This document shows, piece by piece, positions 7,991 through 15,957 of a stretch of DNA of 33,532 nucleotides (positions are counted from its first letter, which is position 1; every line of letters starts with the position of its first letter). Below the pieces are notes generated by a model. The model saw nothing but the letters and a program-made list of their open reading frames with translations. It did not search any database and was not told the origin of the DNA. Position numbers and translations under genes: made by a program. Source of the DNA: Acidobacteriota bacterium (GTDB lineage: Bacteria; Acidobacteriota; Terriglobia; Terriglobales; Acidobacteriaceae); NCBI GenBank assembly GCA_023441255.1, contig JAEZPW010000128.1, positions 1-33,532 on the forward strand. Reading direction: 5' to 3'.

Positions 7991-9974
7991 CCTCACGCTG
8001 ACAAATTTTGGCGTTTTTCGGGGGCGCCAATCACTTGCCCTACAACCGGAACCTGACCGGCCAATCATCCTGATCGGCGGGAGGAATGGGGTGGGCAAAA
8101 CCACGATCCTTGAGGCAATTCGTCTCTGCTTCTACGGTCCCCTTGCAACGGAGGCGCGTAGTAAGGAGGAGTACCTGGCGTATTTGGACAGCCGCATTCA
8201 TCGAAGTCCAGACTCAGTAATTCCTCCATCCACAGCATCCATCGGCGTCGAGTTTCGGTACAGCGACATCGATCATGTGCATACGTATCGGGTAAACCGT
8301 TTCTGGGAGCGACGAAGCAACGGGCGGATTGGTGAGACGCTGAGTGTCGAGCGTGACGGTAAGCCACTCGATGATGTCACAAAGGATCACTGGCAAGACT
8401 TCGTCCGCGACCTCTTGCCGCCTGGCATCTCCCAGCTGTTCTTCTTTGATGGCGAGCGAATCCAGCACCTCGCGGATGATGACTTGCACCAAGACACGCT
8501 TGCTCAGGCCATCAAAGGATTGCTCGGCCTGGACATCATCGAACGACTGCAGGCAGATCTCAACATCTTTCGATTACGCGCCGCGCGCACATCTGCAAAT
8601 GGCAACGGGCAAGAGCTCTCAACGCTGGAATCACAACTCGCCAGTAGCGCTGAGCGGTTGGCGAACCTGCAATCTGAGCGGCAGGCATGTGAGACCGCTA
8701 TCGCGGAGCTGCAAGCAAAGGCGAGCAGGGTGCAGGACAATATCAACGCACAAGGTGGAGCTTTCGCGCGAGAGCGCGACAAACTCGTCCAGCAACGTGG
8801 CAGCATCCAAGCGCAAATCGAACGGTCCGAACACGAGCTGCGCGACCTAGCTGCCGGACTCCTTCCTTTTGCACTGATCCCTGGCCTCTGCAAGGTCCTC
8901 AAGCAGCAGATTTTGCATGAGGAAGCGGGTTCCCGTATCAGCGCCGGCAAAGAGCTTCTGGAGTCAGCAAGAGATCGGCTCATTAGGCGCTTAGTAGACA
9001 GCGCATTCTGGGCGGATGTTCCTGGCAGCGCACAAGCCGTGAAGTCCAAACTGTTGGACGCTGTACACGAGGAAATGCAGTCCTGCCTTCCTGCTGGGCC
9101 ATCGGCTAACCCATTACATGCCTTCTCACCGACCACAGCTAGGCAGGTGCTGTCATGGATTGACGCCAGCGACATTGAGGTGGCGCCGCGCACGCGGTCA
9201 TTGCATCGCGACCTGGAAAGACTCGGCCACGACCTCGATAAGGTCGAAACGAAACTGCGCAAGATCCCTCCTGATGAAGTGCTCGCGCCGTTACTTTCAG
9301 AAATGCAGGAATTACACCAGCAGATCGGCGAATCAGCCAAACGGCTAGGGCAGATTACAGAACGCCTACAGACTGAGCTCGCCAGCCACGCAGCCCTGCA
9401 GCGCAAGTATGAGAAACTGATCCAGGCAATCTCCGAGCACGCCGCCGAGACCTCACGACTTCACCTCGTACCAAAGCTCCACCAAGTCCTCGACGAGTAT
9501 AAGTCTGCGCTGCTCTGTAACCGCGTGATCAGATTGCAGGAACTGGTCACGGAGCACTTTTCCTCGCTTTGCAGGAAAACAAACGCAATCAAAGGTGTGA
9601 CAATTGACCCCGTCACCTTTCGCGTAACATTTGTCGGACGTGACGGACAAGCTCTCGAGAAATCACAACTTTCTGCCGGGGAAAAGCAAGTGTATGCAAT
9701 TTCCATGCTGTGGGCTCTGGCGCGAGCATCAGGACGCCCTTTGCCCTTGGTAGTCGACACGCCACTGGGCCGACTGGACACTGAGCATCGTGCATTGCTT
9801 ACCGATCGGTATTTTCCACACGCGAGCCATCAAGTGATCATCCTGTCCACCGATACAGAAGTGGACCAGCAATACTTTGAGCGATTACAGCCTAACGTCG
9901 CACGCACGCTGCGCCTGGATTTCGACAATGAGGAGAGCGGCACGCGCGTGTTTCCTGGATACTTCTGGCAATGA
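7977..9974 (+). CDS. dndD: DndD, SMC/Rad50-like ATPase of phosphorothioation
   Basis: A 665-residue protein starting at the ATG at 7977 (MILTSLTLTNFGVFRG), inside the dndC end; the frame is open earlier, but those residues are a shadow of dndC. The Walker A motif is GGRNGVGKTT (residues 34-43). A long Gln/Glu/Arg-rich coiled-coil middle (about 210-330 and 420-500) separates it from the ABC signature LSAGEKQ (about 565) and the Walker B/D-loop LVVDTPLGRLD (about 590-600). This is the SMC-like layout of DndD, which is thought to open or nick DNA during sulfur insertion. Its end overlaps dndE by four bases (ATGA). Confidence 0.94.
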   Translation: MILTSLTLTNFGVFRGRQSLALQPEPDRPIILIGGRNGVGKTTILEAIRLCFYGPLATEARSKEEYLAYLDSRIHRSPDSVIPPSTASIGVEFRYSDIDHVHTYRVNRFWERRSNGRIGETLSVERDGKPLDDVTKDHWQDFVRDLLPPGISQLFFFDGERIQHLADDDLHQDTLAQAIKGLLGLDIIERLQADLNIFRLRAARTSANGNGQELSTLESQLASSAERLANLQSERQACETAIAELQAKASRVQDNINAQGGAFARERDKLVQQRGSIQAQIERSEHELRDLAAGLLPFALIPGLCKVLKQQILHEEAGSRISAGKELLESARDRLIRRLVDSAFWADVPGSAQAVKSKLLDAVHEEMQSCLPAGPSANPLHAFSPTTARQVLSWIDASDIEVAPRTRSLHRDLERLGHDLDKVETKLRKIPPDEVLAPLLSEMQELHQQIGESAKRLGQITERLQTELASHAALQRKYEKLIQAISEHAAETSRLHLVPKLHQVLDEYKSALLCNRVIRLQELVTEHFSSLCRKTNAIKGVTIDPVTFRVTFVGRDGQALEKSQLSAGEKQVYAISMLWALARASGRPLPLVVDTPLGRLDTEHRALLTDRYFPHASHQVIILSTDTEVDQQYFERLQPNVARTLRLDFDNEESGTRVFPGYFWQ

Positions 9975-10378
9975 AGCTCACCAAGGTACGTCTCACCACA
10001 GAAGCCTCGAATCGTCTGCGGTTCGTGGCAGGGAAAACCGGACTAACCCCCAACCTGCTTTGCAGAATAGGGTTCTGCCTTTCGCTCGCCGACGCAGGGA
10101 TTCCCAACCCAAACGATTTCCCCGAAGAAGACCGCGAATTCAACCGTTATACCCTGCTGGGAGAGTTCGACCCTTTATTCGTCGCACTCCTGAGAGCGCG
10201 GTGCCACAAGGACGGCATTGATCTTGCTCACCTGCCCCAGTATTTCAGGGCACACGTCAATCGCGGCGTTATTCTTTTACAACACCGGGTCAGAGGACTT
10301 TCTGACCTGGCCGCGCTCGTCCCAGATTGTGTCGCTGACGTGGAGAAACGACAAGGACCAGACGAAAGGGCTGGTTAG
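9971..10378 (+). CDS. dndE: DndE, small phosphorothioation protein
   Basis: A 135-residue protein overlapping the dndD stop by four bases. The N-terminus (KLTKVRLTTEASNRLRFVAG followed by KTGLTPNLLCRIGFCLSL) and the later FRAHVNRGVILLQHRV match the DndE family, a small helical protein that binds nicked DNA and is required for phosphorothioation. Length is normal, slightly longer than the enterobacterial protein. It is the last gene of dndBCDE. The next gene is convergent with only 127 bases between, in which I see no obvious strong terminator. No dndF, dndG or dndH follows. Confidence 0.9.
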   Translation: MKLTKVRLTTEASNRLRFVAGKTGLTPNLLCRIGFCLSLADAGIPNPNDFPEEDREFNRYTLLGEFDPLFVALLRARCHKDGIDLAHLPQYFRAHVNRGVILLQHRVRGLSDLAALVPDCVADVEKRQGPDERAG

Positions 10379-10505
10379 CGAAAACGTTCGTTCTTCCACG
10401 CTAACTGATGTGGGTTATTTGGGCTTTTGGGAGTATCCCTACGGCTGTTCGAACGCAGGCATCACAAAATCCGCGGATTACCGGCGACGAGGCAATCAAG
10501 GACAA

Positions 10506-12488
10506 TCACGAATCCTGCCCCTCAGAGCGCAAGAGCTCGTCACATCGCCTCAGGTCAGCAGGAACAAGACATAGTATGTTTTTGCTGTGTTGCACGGTTG
10601 GAGCATACTTGTCCCGCAATGCCGCATTGACAAAAAAGAACCAAACGCGCCCTTTCAAATTACGGCACTTCTCGATGTTGCTCAAAATCTCTGACTTGCC
10701 TGTCTCGATTTCAATAAAAATGCGCTGCTCCGCTTTTGTTGCAAGCAGGTCGGTCGTCTGCCCGTTGCCGAGGTCGTGCTCCTCGCCTACCGTGTAGCAT
10801 CGTTCGACAAGCATCGTCTTGAGGGTATGTCGCCAGTATTCGTGGACGGCCCCCCCGCTCCGAAATCGCGATTGCGCAATACCAGTGCTCTTGAGGTACG
10901 CCACCCCGTCAGTGGTGAGGCTGAGGATCTTAATCTGAGCATTTGGCGTGCTAACAGCATCAAAAAACGCCAATCGCTTGACCAATAACTTGTCCTTCAC
11001 AGCGTTGCCTGTGTAGCTATTCCATCCCAGGCGTGCGTACCGCCCCGTGATGCTGGTGATCGGGTGCTCCAGGATGTCTACGAGCAGCTGGTGCTCCTTC
11101 TCCGTGACGCTGACCGGCGGCCCCTCGGGTTCCTCCTCCACGCCACGAGTGGTGTTCAGGTCGCTTTTCTCCCAGCGGCGCTGCACCTCTTCGTCCGTCA
11201 CGGGCTGGTTCTTTAGGGGCTTCTCGCTGAAGTGAAACAGGAACGGCGTGTAGTGACGCAGGGGCAGGCGAGCGATGCCAAAGCCTAGAGGGAGCTTGGG
11301 GAGCCACTTGGCATCAACGTGTAGGAGCTTGCTTGCGAACTCCACGTCGCGAGGGAAATCACAGCGTAAGATGATCTTGAAGCCGCTATTGGCGATTAGG
11401 CTGTCGGCGACGTCCGTCTGTTGTGTGGCCGCGATGATCGCCTCTCCGTACTCGCGGACTTCACGGGCCAGGCGTGATGGCACGCTCAGCTCCCCGTGTG
11501 GGTCCTTGGGGAAGACGTTGTGGCTCTCATCAAAAACGAGGACGTGCTGGAGTTGCTCGCGCGGTGCTTGGCTGTGCTTGCGAATTAGCAACACGGTCTG
11601 CAACACAAGCAGACAAAAGAAGCGCTTTTGATCATCTCCCAGCCCTTCCAGCTCAAAGACGAGCGGCTTGCACAGGAGCTGCTCCCATTCGTTTCCTTGT
11701 TTCGTATTGAGCGCATGGCCGAATCCACCATGTGAGAGTTCTTGGAGGGTTCGCGTGGCGCTCTCCAACCAGCCGTAGCGCCTGCTTCCAGCACGCGATC
11801 CCTTGAGTTCCGCATCCAGAAGCGTGTACGCGTCGCGTATCGTGGCCAGCCGACCGCTTTTTCGGTACGCCCCGATGAGTGCTTCTTTGAGGACGTTCCT
11901 TGCTCCTTGCATGAGCAGGTACGCCGTGCTGCAAATGTCTGCCAGCGCTTCAGCCCACTCGTTGAATTCGATGTGCGTGGGCGGCAGTAGTGCGTTGATG
12001 CGCAGAGGTGCTGTACGACGCCCTACGGTGAGCACCACGATCTCGGTTCCCTTTTCGGCACGTAGCAGCGTGCGGTAGTTTCGCTTGAAATCGAAGACCG
12101 TAAACGGCGTCGTATCTTTCAGCAGCTGTTCCAAGATGCCCAAAAGCAGCGTGCTTTTGCCGGTCCCGCTTGGGCCCAGCACAAACAGATGTCGTAAGAG
12201 CTCCTTGCGGCGGATCCGGAACGGGTATGCGGGCAATCCGGGATAGATGACCGTGCCGATGGTGTACTCGCCCTCGCCAATGACCTCAGGTCGTGGTGGC
12301 TCCAGAAGAATGCGCTCGTCACCGAGCCCAATCCCGAGTGCCCGATACGCGAGCAGGTTGAGCATGCCTTCAATTTCGTTTCTGGTTGTGACGTCGGCGG
12401 TCTGATACTCGACCCACAATCCCTCGACAGCTCGTCCGTAGATGGGGCGCAATCGCTTGAGAAGGTCGGGGTTCAGCAATACGTTCAC
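10506..12488 (-). CDS. HerA/TraG-type DNA-translocating ATPase with C-terminal nuclease-like domain
   Basis: A 660-residue protein; its GTG start overlaps the upstream stop by four bases (GTGA). Walker A is GPSGTGKS (105-112), Walker B is HVLVFDES (D320, E321), followed by a sensor-like stretch IIAATQQTDVADSLIANSG (352-370). This is the order of HerA/FtsK/VirD4 hexameric DNA pumps (DUF87-like). After a probable winged-helix region (about 460-535) comes a small PD-(D/E)xK-like domain: D580 (TTDLL), then E593-I-E595-TGKS, then NIEKC. The ATPase assignment is firm; the nuclease is inferred and its third catalytic residue is not the usual lysine. It forms an operon with the coiled-coil and wHTH-like genes upstream. 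Such ATPases serve in conjugation, in end resection with NurA, or in HerA-containing defence systems. Confidence 0.85.
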   Translation of the reverse strand: MNVLLNPDLLKRLRPIYGRAVEGLWVEYQTADVTTRNEIEGMLNLLAYRALGIGLGDERILLEPPRPEVIGEGEYTIGTVIYPGLPAYPFRIRRKELLRHLFVLGPSGTGKSTLLLGILEQLLKDTTPFTVFDFKRNYRTLLRAEKGTEIVVLTVGRRTAPLRINALLPPTHIEFNEWAEALADICSTAYLLMQGARNVLKEALIGAYRKSGRLATIRDAYTLLDAELKGSRAGSRRYGWLESATRTLQELSHGGFGHALNTKQGNEWEQLLCKPLVFELEGLGDDQKRFFCLLVLQTVLLIRKHSQAPREQLQHVLVFDESHNVFPKDPHGELSVPSRLAREVREYGEAIIAATQQTDVADSLIANSGFKIILRCDFPRDVEFASKLLHVDAKWLPKLPLGFGIARLPLRHYTPFLFHFSEKPLKNQPVTDEEVQRRWEKSDLNTTRGVEEEPEGPPVSVTEKEHQLLVDILEHPITSITGRYARLGWNSYTGNAVKDKLLVKRLAFFDAVSTPNAQIKILSLTTDGVAYLKSTGIAQSRFRSGGAVHEYWRHTLKTMLVERCYTVGEEHDLGNGQTTDLLATKAEQRIFIEIETGKSEILSNIEKCRNLKGRVWFFFVNAALRDKYAPTVQHSKNILCLVPADLRRCDELLRSEGQDS

Positions 12489-12880
12489 TGCTCCAAAAGG
12501 TCGTTCACACGCCGTCGGCGCTGTTGGGACTCGAGCAGTTCTCGCTCCACCTCGCGCTCCTCACGCTTGAGAACCTGGACGTCTTTCCACGTGTCGCGCT
12601 GCTCGTCGCGTTCCTCGCGCGTCAATTCTCGGGTTTCCTCCGCTAGCTCGTGGCGCTCCTTGCGGGTGAGATCCGGGTCTTGCTCGGATGGCGGTTGGAG
12701 GTTCAGTAGCTCTGTTTTGAGCTCGGTGATCTCACTGCCGATGTCGAGCGTGGTATCAGCGGCGATGAGGCGCCGCTCCACGATCTCTTTCTCGATGCTC
12801 CGACGCTGCTGCTTGAGGACGGTGGCTTTGTCGTCGTGCATGGAGGACAGGACTTCATCGACGGTCTTCTCGTCTGGCAT
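12485..12880 (-). CDS. Charged coiled-coil protein
   Basis: A 131-residue protein beginning MPDEKTVDEVLSSMHDD at 12880, with GGAAGTG a few bases upstream; an earlier in-frame Met at 12928 adds only residues that are a shadow of the overlapping gene. The sequence is almost entirely Glu/Arg/Lys/Gln-rich helix (for example ELAEETRELTREERDEQR), predicting a long coiled coil without enzymatic motifs. It overlaps the ATPase gene by four bases, so the two are probably made together; a structural or adaptor role for the ATPase is an inference. Its first 178 bases are also covered in another frame by the upstream gene's open frame. Confidence 0.72.
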   Translation of the reverse strand: MPDEKTVDEVLSSMHDDKATVLKQQRRSIEKEIVERRLIAADTTLDIGSEITELKTELLNLQPPSEQDPDLTRKERHELAEETRELTREERDEQRDTWKDVQVLKREEREVERELLESQQRRRRVNDLLEQ

Positions 12881-13938
12881 TGTTTCACTTCCATGTGCGT
12901 TGTAAGCGTGTCTGGGGAGGAGTCCCACTGGCCTGTTCGTGGATCAAAGAGGACTTCGTAGCGACACCGGACTTTGGGCTGCTCGGCGCAGCTGATAAGG
13001 AAGACCCTTTTTACACCTGGTGGCAGGTGGTGCACAATGCTCCAGTTGGCCCAGACGCGCACAACGTCATGCTCCTCGCCGGGAAATACTTCCAGGCACC
13101 GTATGTCATGGCGTTCTTGCTGGAGGTAGTGTGTTGCTGTCTTGCTTGTGACCAGGATCAGCTCGATGCCATCTTCGGACAGTACGTGCCAGCGGACAAC
13201 GTACTGCCGAAACAGTCCCGCGTTCTGCAAAGCCGACAAGGCGTCTCTGACGTGCTCCTTTCCGTTGGTGAGGTGGATGCGCACGTGGGGCAAGTACTCC
13301 CGAAGGTGCGGTCGAACTCGTTCCGTGATGGCCTGCCAGATGGCCGACAGGTTCTGTCGCCGATTCCAGCCCTCAAAGATAGTTGGCACGATAAGAGGAG
13401 CACGCCGCAATAAGCCCTGCTCAGGCGGCAAGAACGAGCGCGCCTCCGCCGCAGAGCCTCGTTCCGGGTCCAACGTCTGCCAGCCGCTTTGGGACCAGAT
13501 GACAAGCGCGCTCATGTGCTGTCCGCCACAGGCTCGCAAGGACTCCATTAGCAACTCCTTGTCTTGTGCCGGCACGATGCAGTGCAGGTAGAGGCGGGGT
13601 GTGCGAAGATCGCTGGTCACCCATAACGCCTCTACCGCGAGCGGAAACAGCTCCCATGATGTCGCGGGGCGCTCAACGAAAACGTGGGCATGTACCAAGC
13701 CAAGCGCCTCAACCGTGAATGTGGGATAGACGACAAGGTCTCTGTACTGTCGAAACCACCGGCTGACGGTGCGGTGCGACGGTAGCCGCTGTGCGTACGC
13801 GCTGTGGACCGCGCACAAGCCTGTGCAGCACTCCACGCCTTGCAGTGACCGCAGGTACTGCAGCACTCCTCGAATTTTGTGATCCCTCACCACAAACCCA
13901 GTGGTAAGTTGCGCCGCCTTAAAAAGCACACGCGACAA
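12703..13938 (-). CDS. Probable helix-turn-helix protein, unknown family
   Basis: A frame of 411 codons. The start is TTG at 13938, with AGGTG seven bases upstream and stops in frame before it; GTG at 13929 is an alternative. The N-terminal 70 residues (HKIRGVLQYLRSLQGVECC, then LPSHRTVSRWFRQYRDL) look like a winged-helix or HTH DNA-binding domain, followed by a mixed alpha/beta region with repeated strand patterns such as VHAHVFVE and LYLHCIVPA that recall Lrp-like sensor folds (inference). The last 59 codons lie over the coiled-coil gene and read as low-complexity Lys/Ser/Pro/Arg text, as expected of an out-of-frame shadow. The true protein may end near 12880 through a lost stop or a frameshift, or it may really overlap by 178 bases. 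First gene of the operon with the HerA-type ATPase. Confidence 0.62.
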   Translation of the reverse strand: MSRVLFKAAQLTTGFVVRDHKIRGVLQYLRSLQGVECCTGLCAVHSAYAQRLPSHRTVSRWFRQYRDLVVYPTFTVEALGLVHAHVFVERPATSWELFPLAVEALWVTSDLRTPRLYLHCIVPAQDKELLMESLRACGGQHMSALVIWSQSGWQTLDPERGSAAEARSFLPPEQGLLRRAPLIVPTIFEGWNRRQNLSAIWQAITERVRPHLREYLPHVRIHLTNGKEHVRDALSALQNAGLFRQYVVRWHVLSEDGIELILVTSKTATHYLQQERHDIRCLEVFPGEEHDVVRVWANWSIVHHLPPGVKRVFLISCAEQPKVRCRYEVLFDPRTGQWDSSPDTLTTHMEVKQCQTRRPSMKSCPPCTTTKPPSSSSSVGASRKRSWSGASSPLIPRSTSAVRSPSSKQSY

Positions 13939-13996
13939 GGTGCTTCACCTGCGTGTCTAGCGCGATTTATTAGCACGAACCTCCTCAAAAAGTCGC

Positions 13997-14413
13997 ATGT
14001 GGTGGTTCAAACGCACGGGTGAAGGCCAGATGCGCCAGCGGCTAAAGCGCCGCCTCGGGTATACACAAGTGCTCGGTCGTAACCTCGGCACCCCACGCTT
14101 GCTACCCGACAACATCACCCTTGTACAGTGCGCTCTGGACTTGACGAAGGGAGATGAGCAGGTATTTCAGCATTACTTTGGAGAGCCGATGCCGTTGCAC
14201 TGGCAGCACGCCGTTCACGCCGAAGGCGAAGCGTGGGGCGCGCTTGCAGCCAAGCTCTTCGAGATGAAAAAGGACACGCCGTCTTTTGACATGCGAGCGC
14301 GCCAGGCTCAGTCCCTCGTCCAGCGCGCACAGAACATCCTTTTGCTGCAGCAACAAATGATCACCAGTCCGCTCTCCCAGCACTTTCAACGAGAGCTGAG
14401 GCGGCTTTCGTGA
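13997..14413 (+). CDS. Small hypothetical protein of a methyltransferase operon
   Basis: A 138-residue protein (MWWFKRTGEGQMRQRL...). A second Met at residue 12 (14030), preceded by GAAGG, is an equally good start, giving 127 residues. The N-terminus is very basic (RQRLKRRLGYTQVLGRN) and the remainder is helical and Gln-rich near the end (LLLQQQMITSPLSQHFQREL). I recognise no domain. It diverges from the wHTH-like gene across a short intergenic region, and its stop overlaps a GTG start of a 33-codon ORF by four bases, leading into the methyltransferase gene. It may be an accessory or DNA-binding protein of the mobile element. Confidence 0.6.
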   Translation: MWWFKRTGEGQMRQRLKRRLGYTQVLGRNLGTPRLLPDNITLVQCALDLTKGDEQVFQHYFGEPMPLHWQHAVHAEGEAWGALAAKLFEMKKDTPSFDMRARQAQSLVQRAQNILLLQQQMITSPLSQHFQRELRRLS

Positions 14414-14511
14414 CCGATGACGAGCACTGGGCGATCACCCTGTATCGGCGCTACGTCGAGCTCTACGGTGACCCCATTGAAAAAGAGCAACAAAAAGAAC
14501 CCACGGAGTGA
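14410..14511 (+). CDS. Small ORF of 33 residues between two operon genes
   Basis: GTG at 14410 overlaps the previous stop (GTGA) and the frame ends with TGA at 14509-14511, six bases before the methyltransferase ATG. The peptide starts MTDDEHWAITLYRRYVELYG and ends in a Gln/Lys/Glu-rich tail. Overlap at the front and the fact that its last codons contain the ribosome site (GGAG, 14504-14507) of the methyltransferase support translation, perhaps simply to couple the genes. No family recognised. Confidence 0.5.
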   Translation: MTDDEHWAITLYRRYVELYGDPIEKEQQKEPTE

Positions 14512-14517
14512 AACAAA

Positions 14518-15279
14518 ATGTTAGACCCGGATACCGTACACCACAGCGACTGCTTTGCTGGCATGACCCAGCTCCCCGATGAGAGCGTGGACGTAGTGCT
14601 CACCGACCCGCCGTACCCCAACGGGATGGACCTCTTTAGCACATCGCTTGTGGACGGTCTCGCCGCCCTGTACTTCGCGTGCAAAAAGGCCCGCCACTTC
14701 GTGGTGTTTTTCTGGAACCCACAGGATGTCCCACCAGCGCCCCCGGGCTGGTTTGAGGTGGCACGACACGTGTGGCACAAGCCGGACTGCAAGAGCATCA
14801 CGCACTACGAGTCAGTGGTGGTCTGGAGCCGCGAGTCGCGGCGCAAGATGAGCCGCGTCTGGAGCATTCCCATTCTGGACTACCGAAGCCTTAAGGACTG
14901 GAAACCGCACCCGACACAAAAGCCGGTAAAACTCATCCGCTACCTCTTGGACCTCTACACAAACGAGGGCGATACGGTCCTGGATCCGTTCGTGGGCAGT
15001 GGCACCACGATTGTGGCGTGCTTGCAGACCGGACGACACTGCATTGCCATCGAGCACAACCCCGAGTACGCACAGATTGCCAACGAGCGCGTCAAAGAAC
15101 TCCTGGACCGGCGCACAGAAGCGTCCAGCGACCCGGAGAGCGCGGCTGAGGAAGTACCTAAAGAGGGCGAGTTGACCGCAGATGCCCCTGCACGCGCGCC
15201 TCATCAGAAACGCGCGTATGGTCGAAAGTACCCCAAACGGGTTGCCGAAACCCCAGCTACAACGCCTGAGCCACAGTGA
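14518..15279 (+). CDS. DNA methyltransferase (N6-adenine or N4-cytosine, beta-type order)
   Basis: A 253-residue protein with GGAG about ten bases upstream of its ATG. The catalytic motif IV is DPPY (30-33, in VVLTDPPYPNG), the family-typical HPTQKP is at 131-136, and the SAM-binding motif I is DPFVGSGTT (156-164), with IEHNPEYAQIANERV after it. The catalytic motif before the SAM motif identifies the beta class. DPPY does not by itself separate N6-adenine from N4-cytosine methylation. No cognate restriction endonuclease is adjacent, so this looks like an orphan or element-protecting enzyme. The C-terminal 60 residues are a charged, Ala/Pro-rich tail. Confidence 0.92.
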   Translation: MLDPDTVHHSDCFAGMTQLPDESVDVVLTDPPYPNGMDLFSTSLVDGLAALYFACKKARHFVVFFWNPQDVPPAPPGWFEVARHVWHKPDCKSITHYESVVVWSRESRRKMSRVWSIPILDYRSLKDWKPHPTQKPVKLIRYLLDLYTNEGDTVLDPFVGSGTTIVACLQTGRHCIAIEHNPEYAQIANERVKELLDRRTEASSDPESAAEEVPKEGELTADAPARAPHQKRAYGRKYPKRVAETPATTPEPQ

Positions 15280-15295
15280 GTCGTCGGGCACCATT

Positions 15296-15325
15296 GGTGG
15301 TCCCGTCTAGTTCGGCGGGACCGCC
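15296..15325. terminator. Hairpin between convergent genes
   Basis: GGTGGTCCCG (15296-15305) pairs with CGGGACCGCC (15316-15325) over ten positions with one G-U wobble, around a ten-base loop. It lies where the methyltransferase gene and the guanylate-kinase-like gene converge; the stop codon of the latter falls in the loop. It lacks a clear T-tract, so it is a candidate bidirectional terminator or transcript-end stabiliser. Confidence 0.5.
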
Positions 15326-15957
15326 GACAGGTGTCGCGGCCGCGAAGCGGCCATTGTGTACGTTGTGCTCGGGGCTGGACTGTTGTACTTCTCCAGCAGC
15401 TTCTCAATCAACGTCTGGTACGTCTTCTTGTCGAAGTTGTTGATGATTACCTCTTCGTAGAAGAAGGGCTCTTGCACATAATCGCGCCAGACCTCGCGCG
15501 AACGCGCCAAGCGCCGCCGCAGCTCCCGAGGGTTACCCCGGAGCCGATCTCTTATGTGGCTTGCGTCGGCATACACGAACACGGGGATGACGCGCACATC
15601 AGCATACTCAGACTGCAGCCACTTAATCGTGGGTCGGTGCCGCACGATGAGCAAAACGTTGTCGTGGCGGTTTAGCGCAGCGTCGAGTTCTCCCTTTAAA
15701 AAGCCATACTCCGCATCGCCATAGGGGTACCAGACGAAGGACTGGTCTTCTTTGCGGCACGAAAACTCTGCTGCAGAGATTGGTATCAAATCCAAAAGCC
15801 TTCGCCTGCGCACCTCCCCTGTTCGCAGCCGCCGGGTTGTGTACTTAAATAAGACGGTCGCGTATGGCCCCCGCGAGTACTTTCGCCTTATGTACTGCAA
15901 CAGATCTGTTTTTCCTGTACCTGCAGCGCCGTCAAGCACGAAAAGGTTCTTGCGCAT
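15307..15957 (-). CDS. Guanylate-kinase-like P-loop protein
   Basis: A 216-residue protein. The start at 15957 (MRKNLFVLDGAAGTGKT) is chosen because AGGAG lies ten bases upstream on its strand; the frame extends 20 codons further. The P-loop is GAAGTGKT (10-17). FKYTTRRLRTGEV (37-49) followed by ISAAEF matches the guanylate kinase signature 'TTRxPRxGE...vs.eeF', and a later RLRGNPRELRRRLARS resembles the lid and R-rich segment. The GMP-binding tyrosines are not clearly conserved and the C-terminus has an extra 25-residue tail, so the substrate may not be GMP. It lies alone in a mobile-element block, convergent to the methyltransferase, so it may act in nucleotide metabolism of the element or be a repurposed kinase. 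Not the housekeeping gmk by context. Confidence 0.7.
   Translation of the reverse strand: MRKNLFVLDGAAGTGKTDLLQYIRRKYSRGPYATVLFKYTTRRLRTGEVRRRRLLDLIPISAAEFSCRKEDQSFVWYPYGDAEYGFLKGELDAALNRHDNVLLIVRHRPTIKWLQSEYADVRVIPVFVYADASHIRDRLRGNPRELRRRLARSREVWRDYVQEPFFYEEVIINNFDKKTYQTLIEKLLEKYNSPAPSTTYTMAASRPRHLSAVPPN

Noticed and set aside
8504..9406. Open frame of 300 codons opposite dndD
   Set aside because: Ser/Arg/Cys-rich antisense of the DndD coiled-coil region; no ribosome site or domain.
14518..15279. Complete restriction-modification system
   Set aside because: No endonuclease gene accompanies the methyltransferase; neighbours are a small unknown protein and a kinase-like protein.
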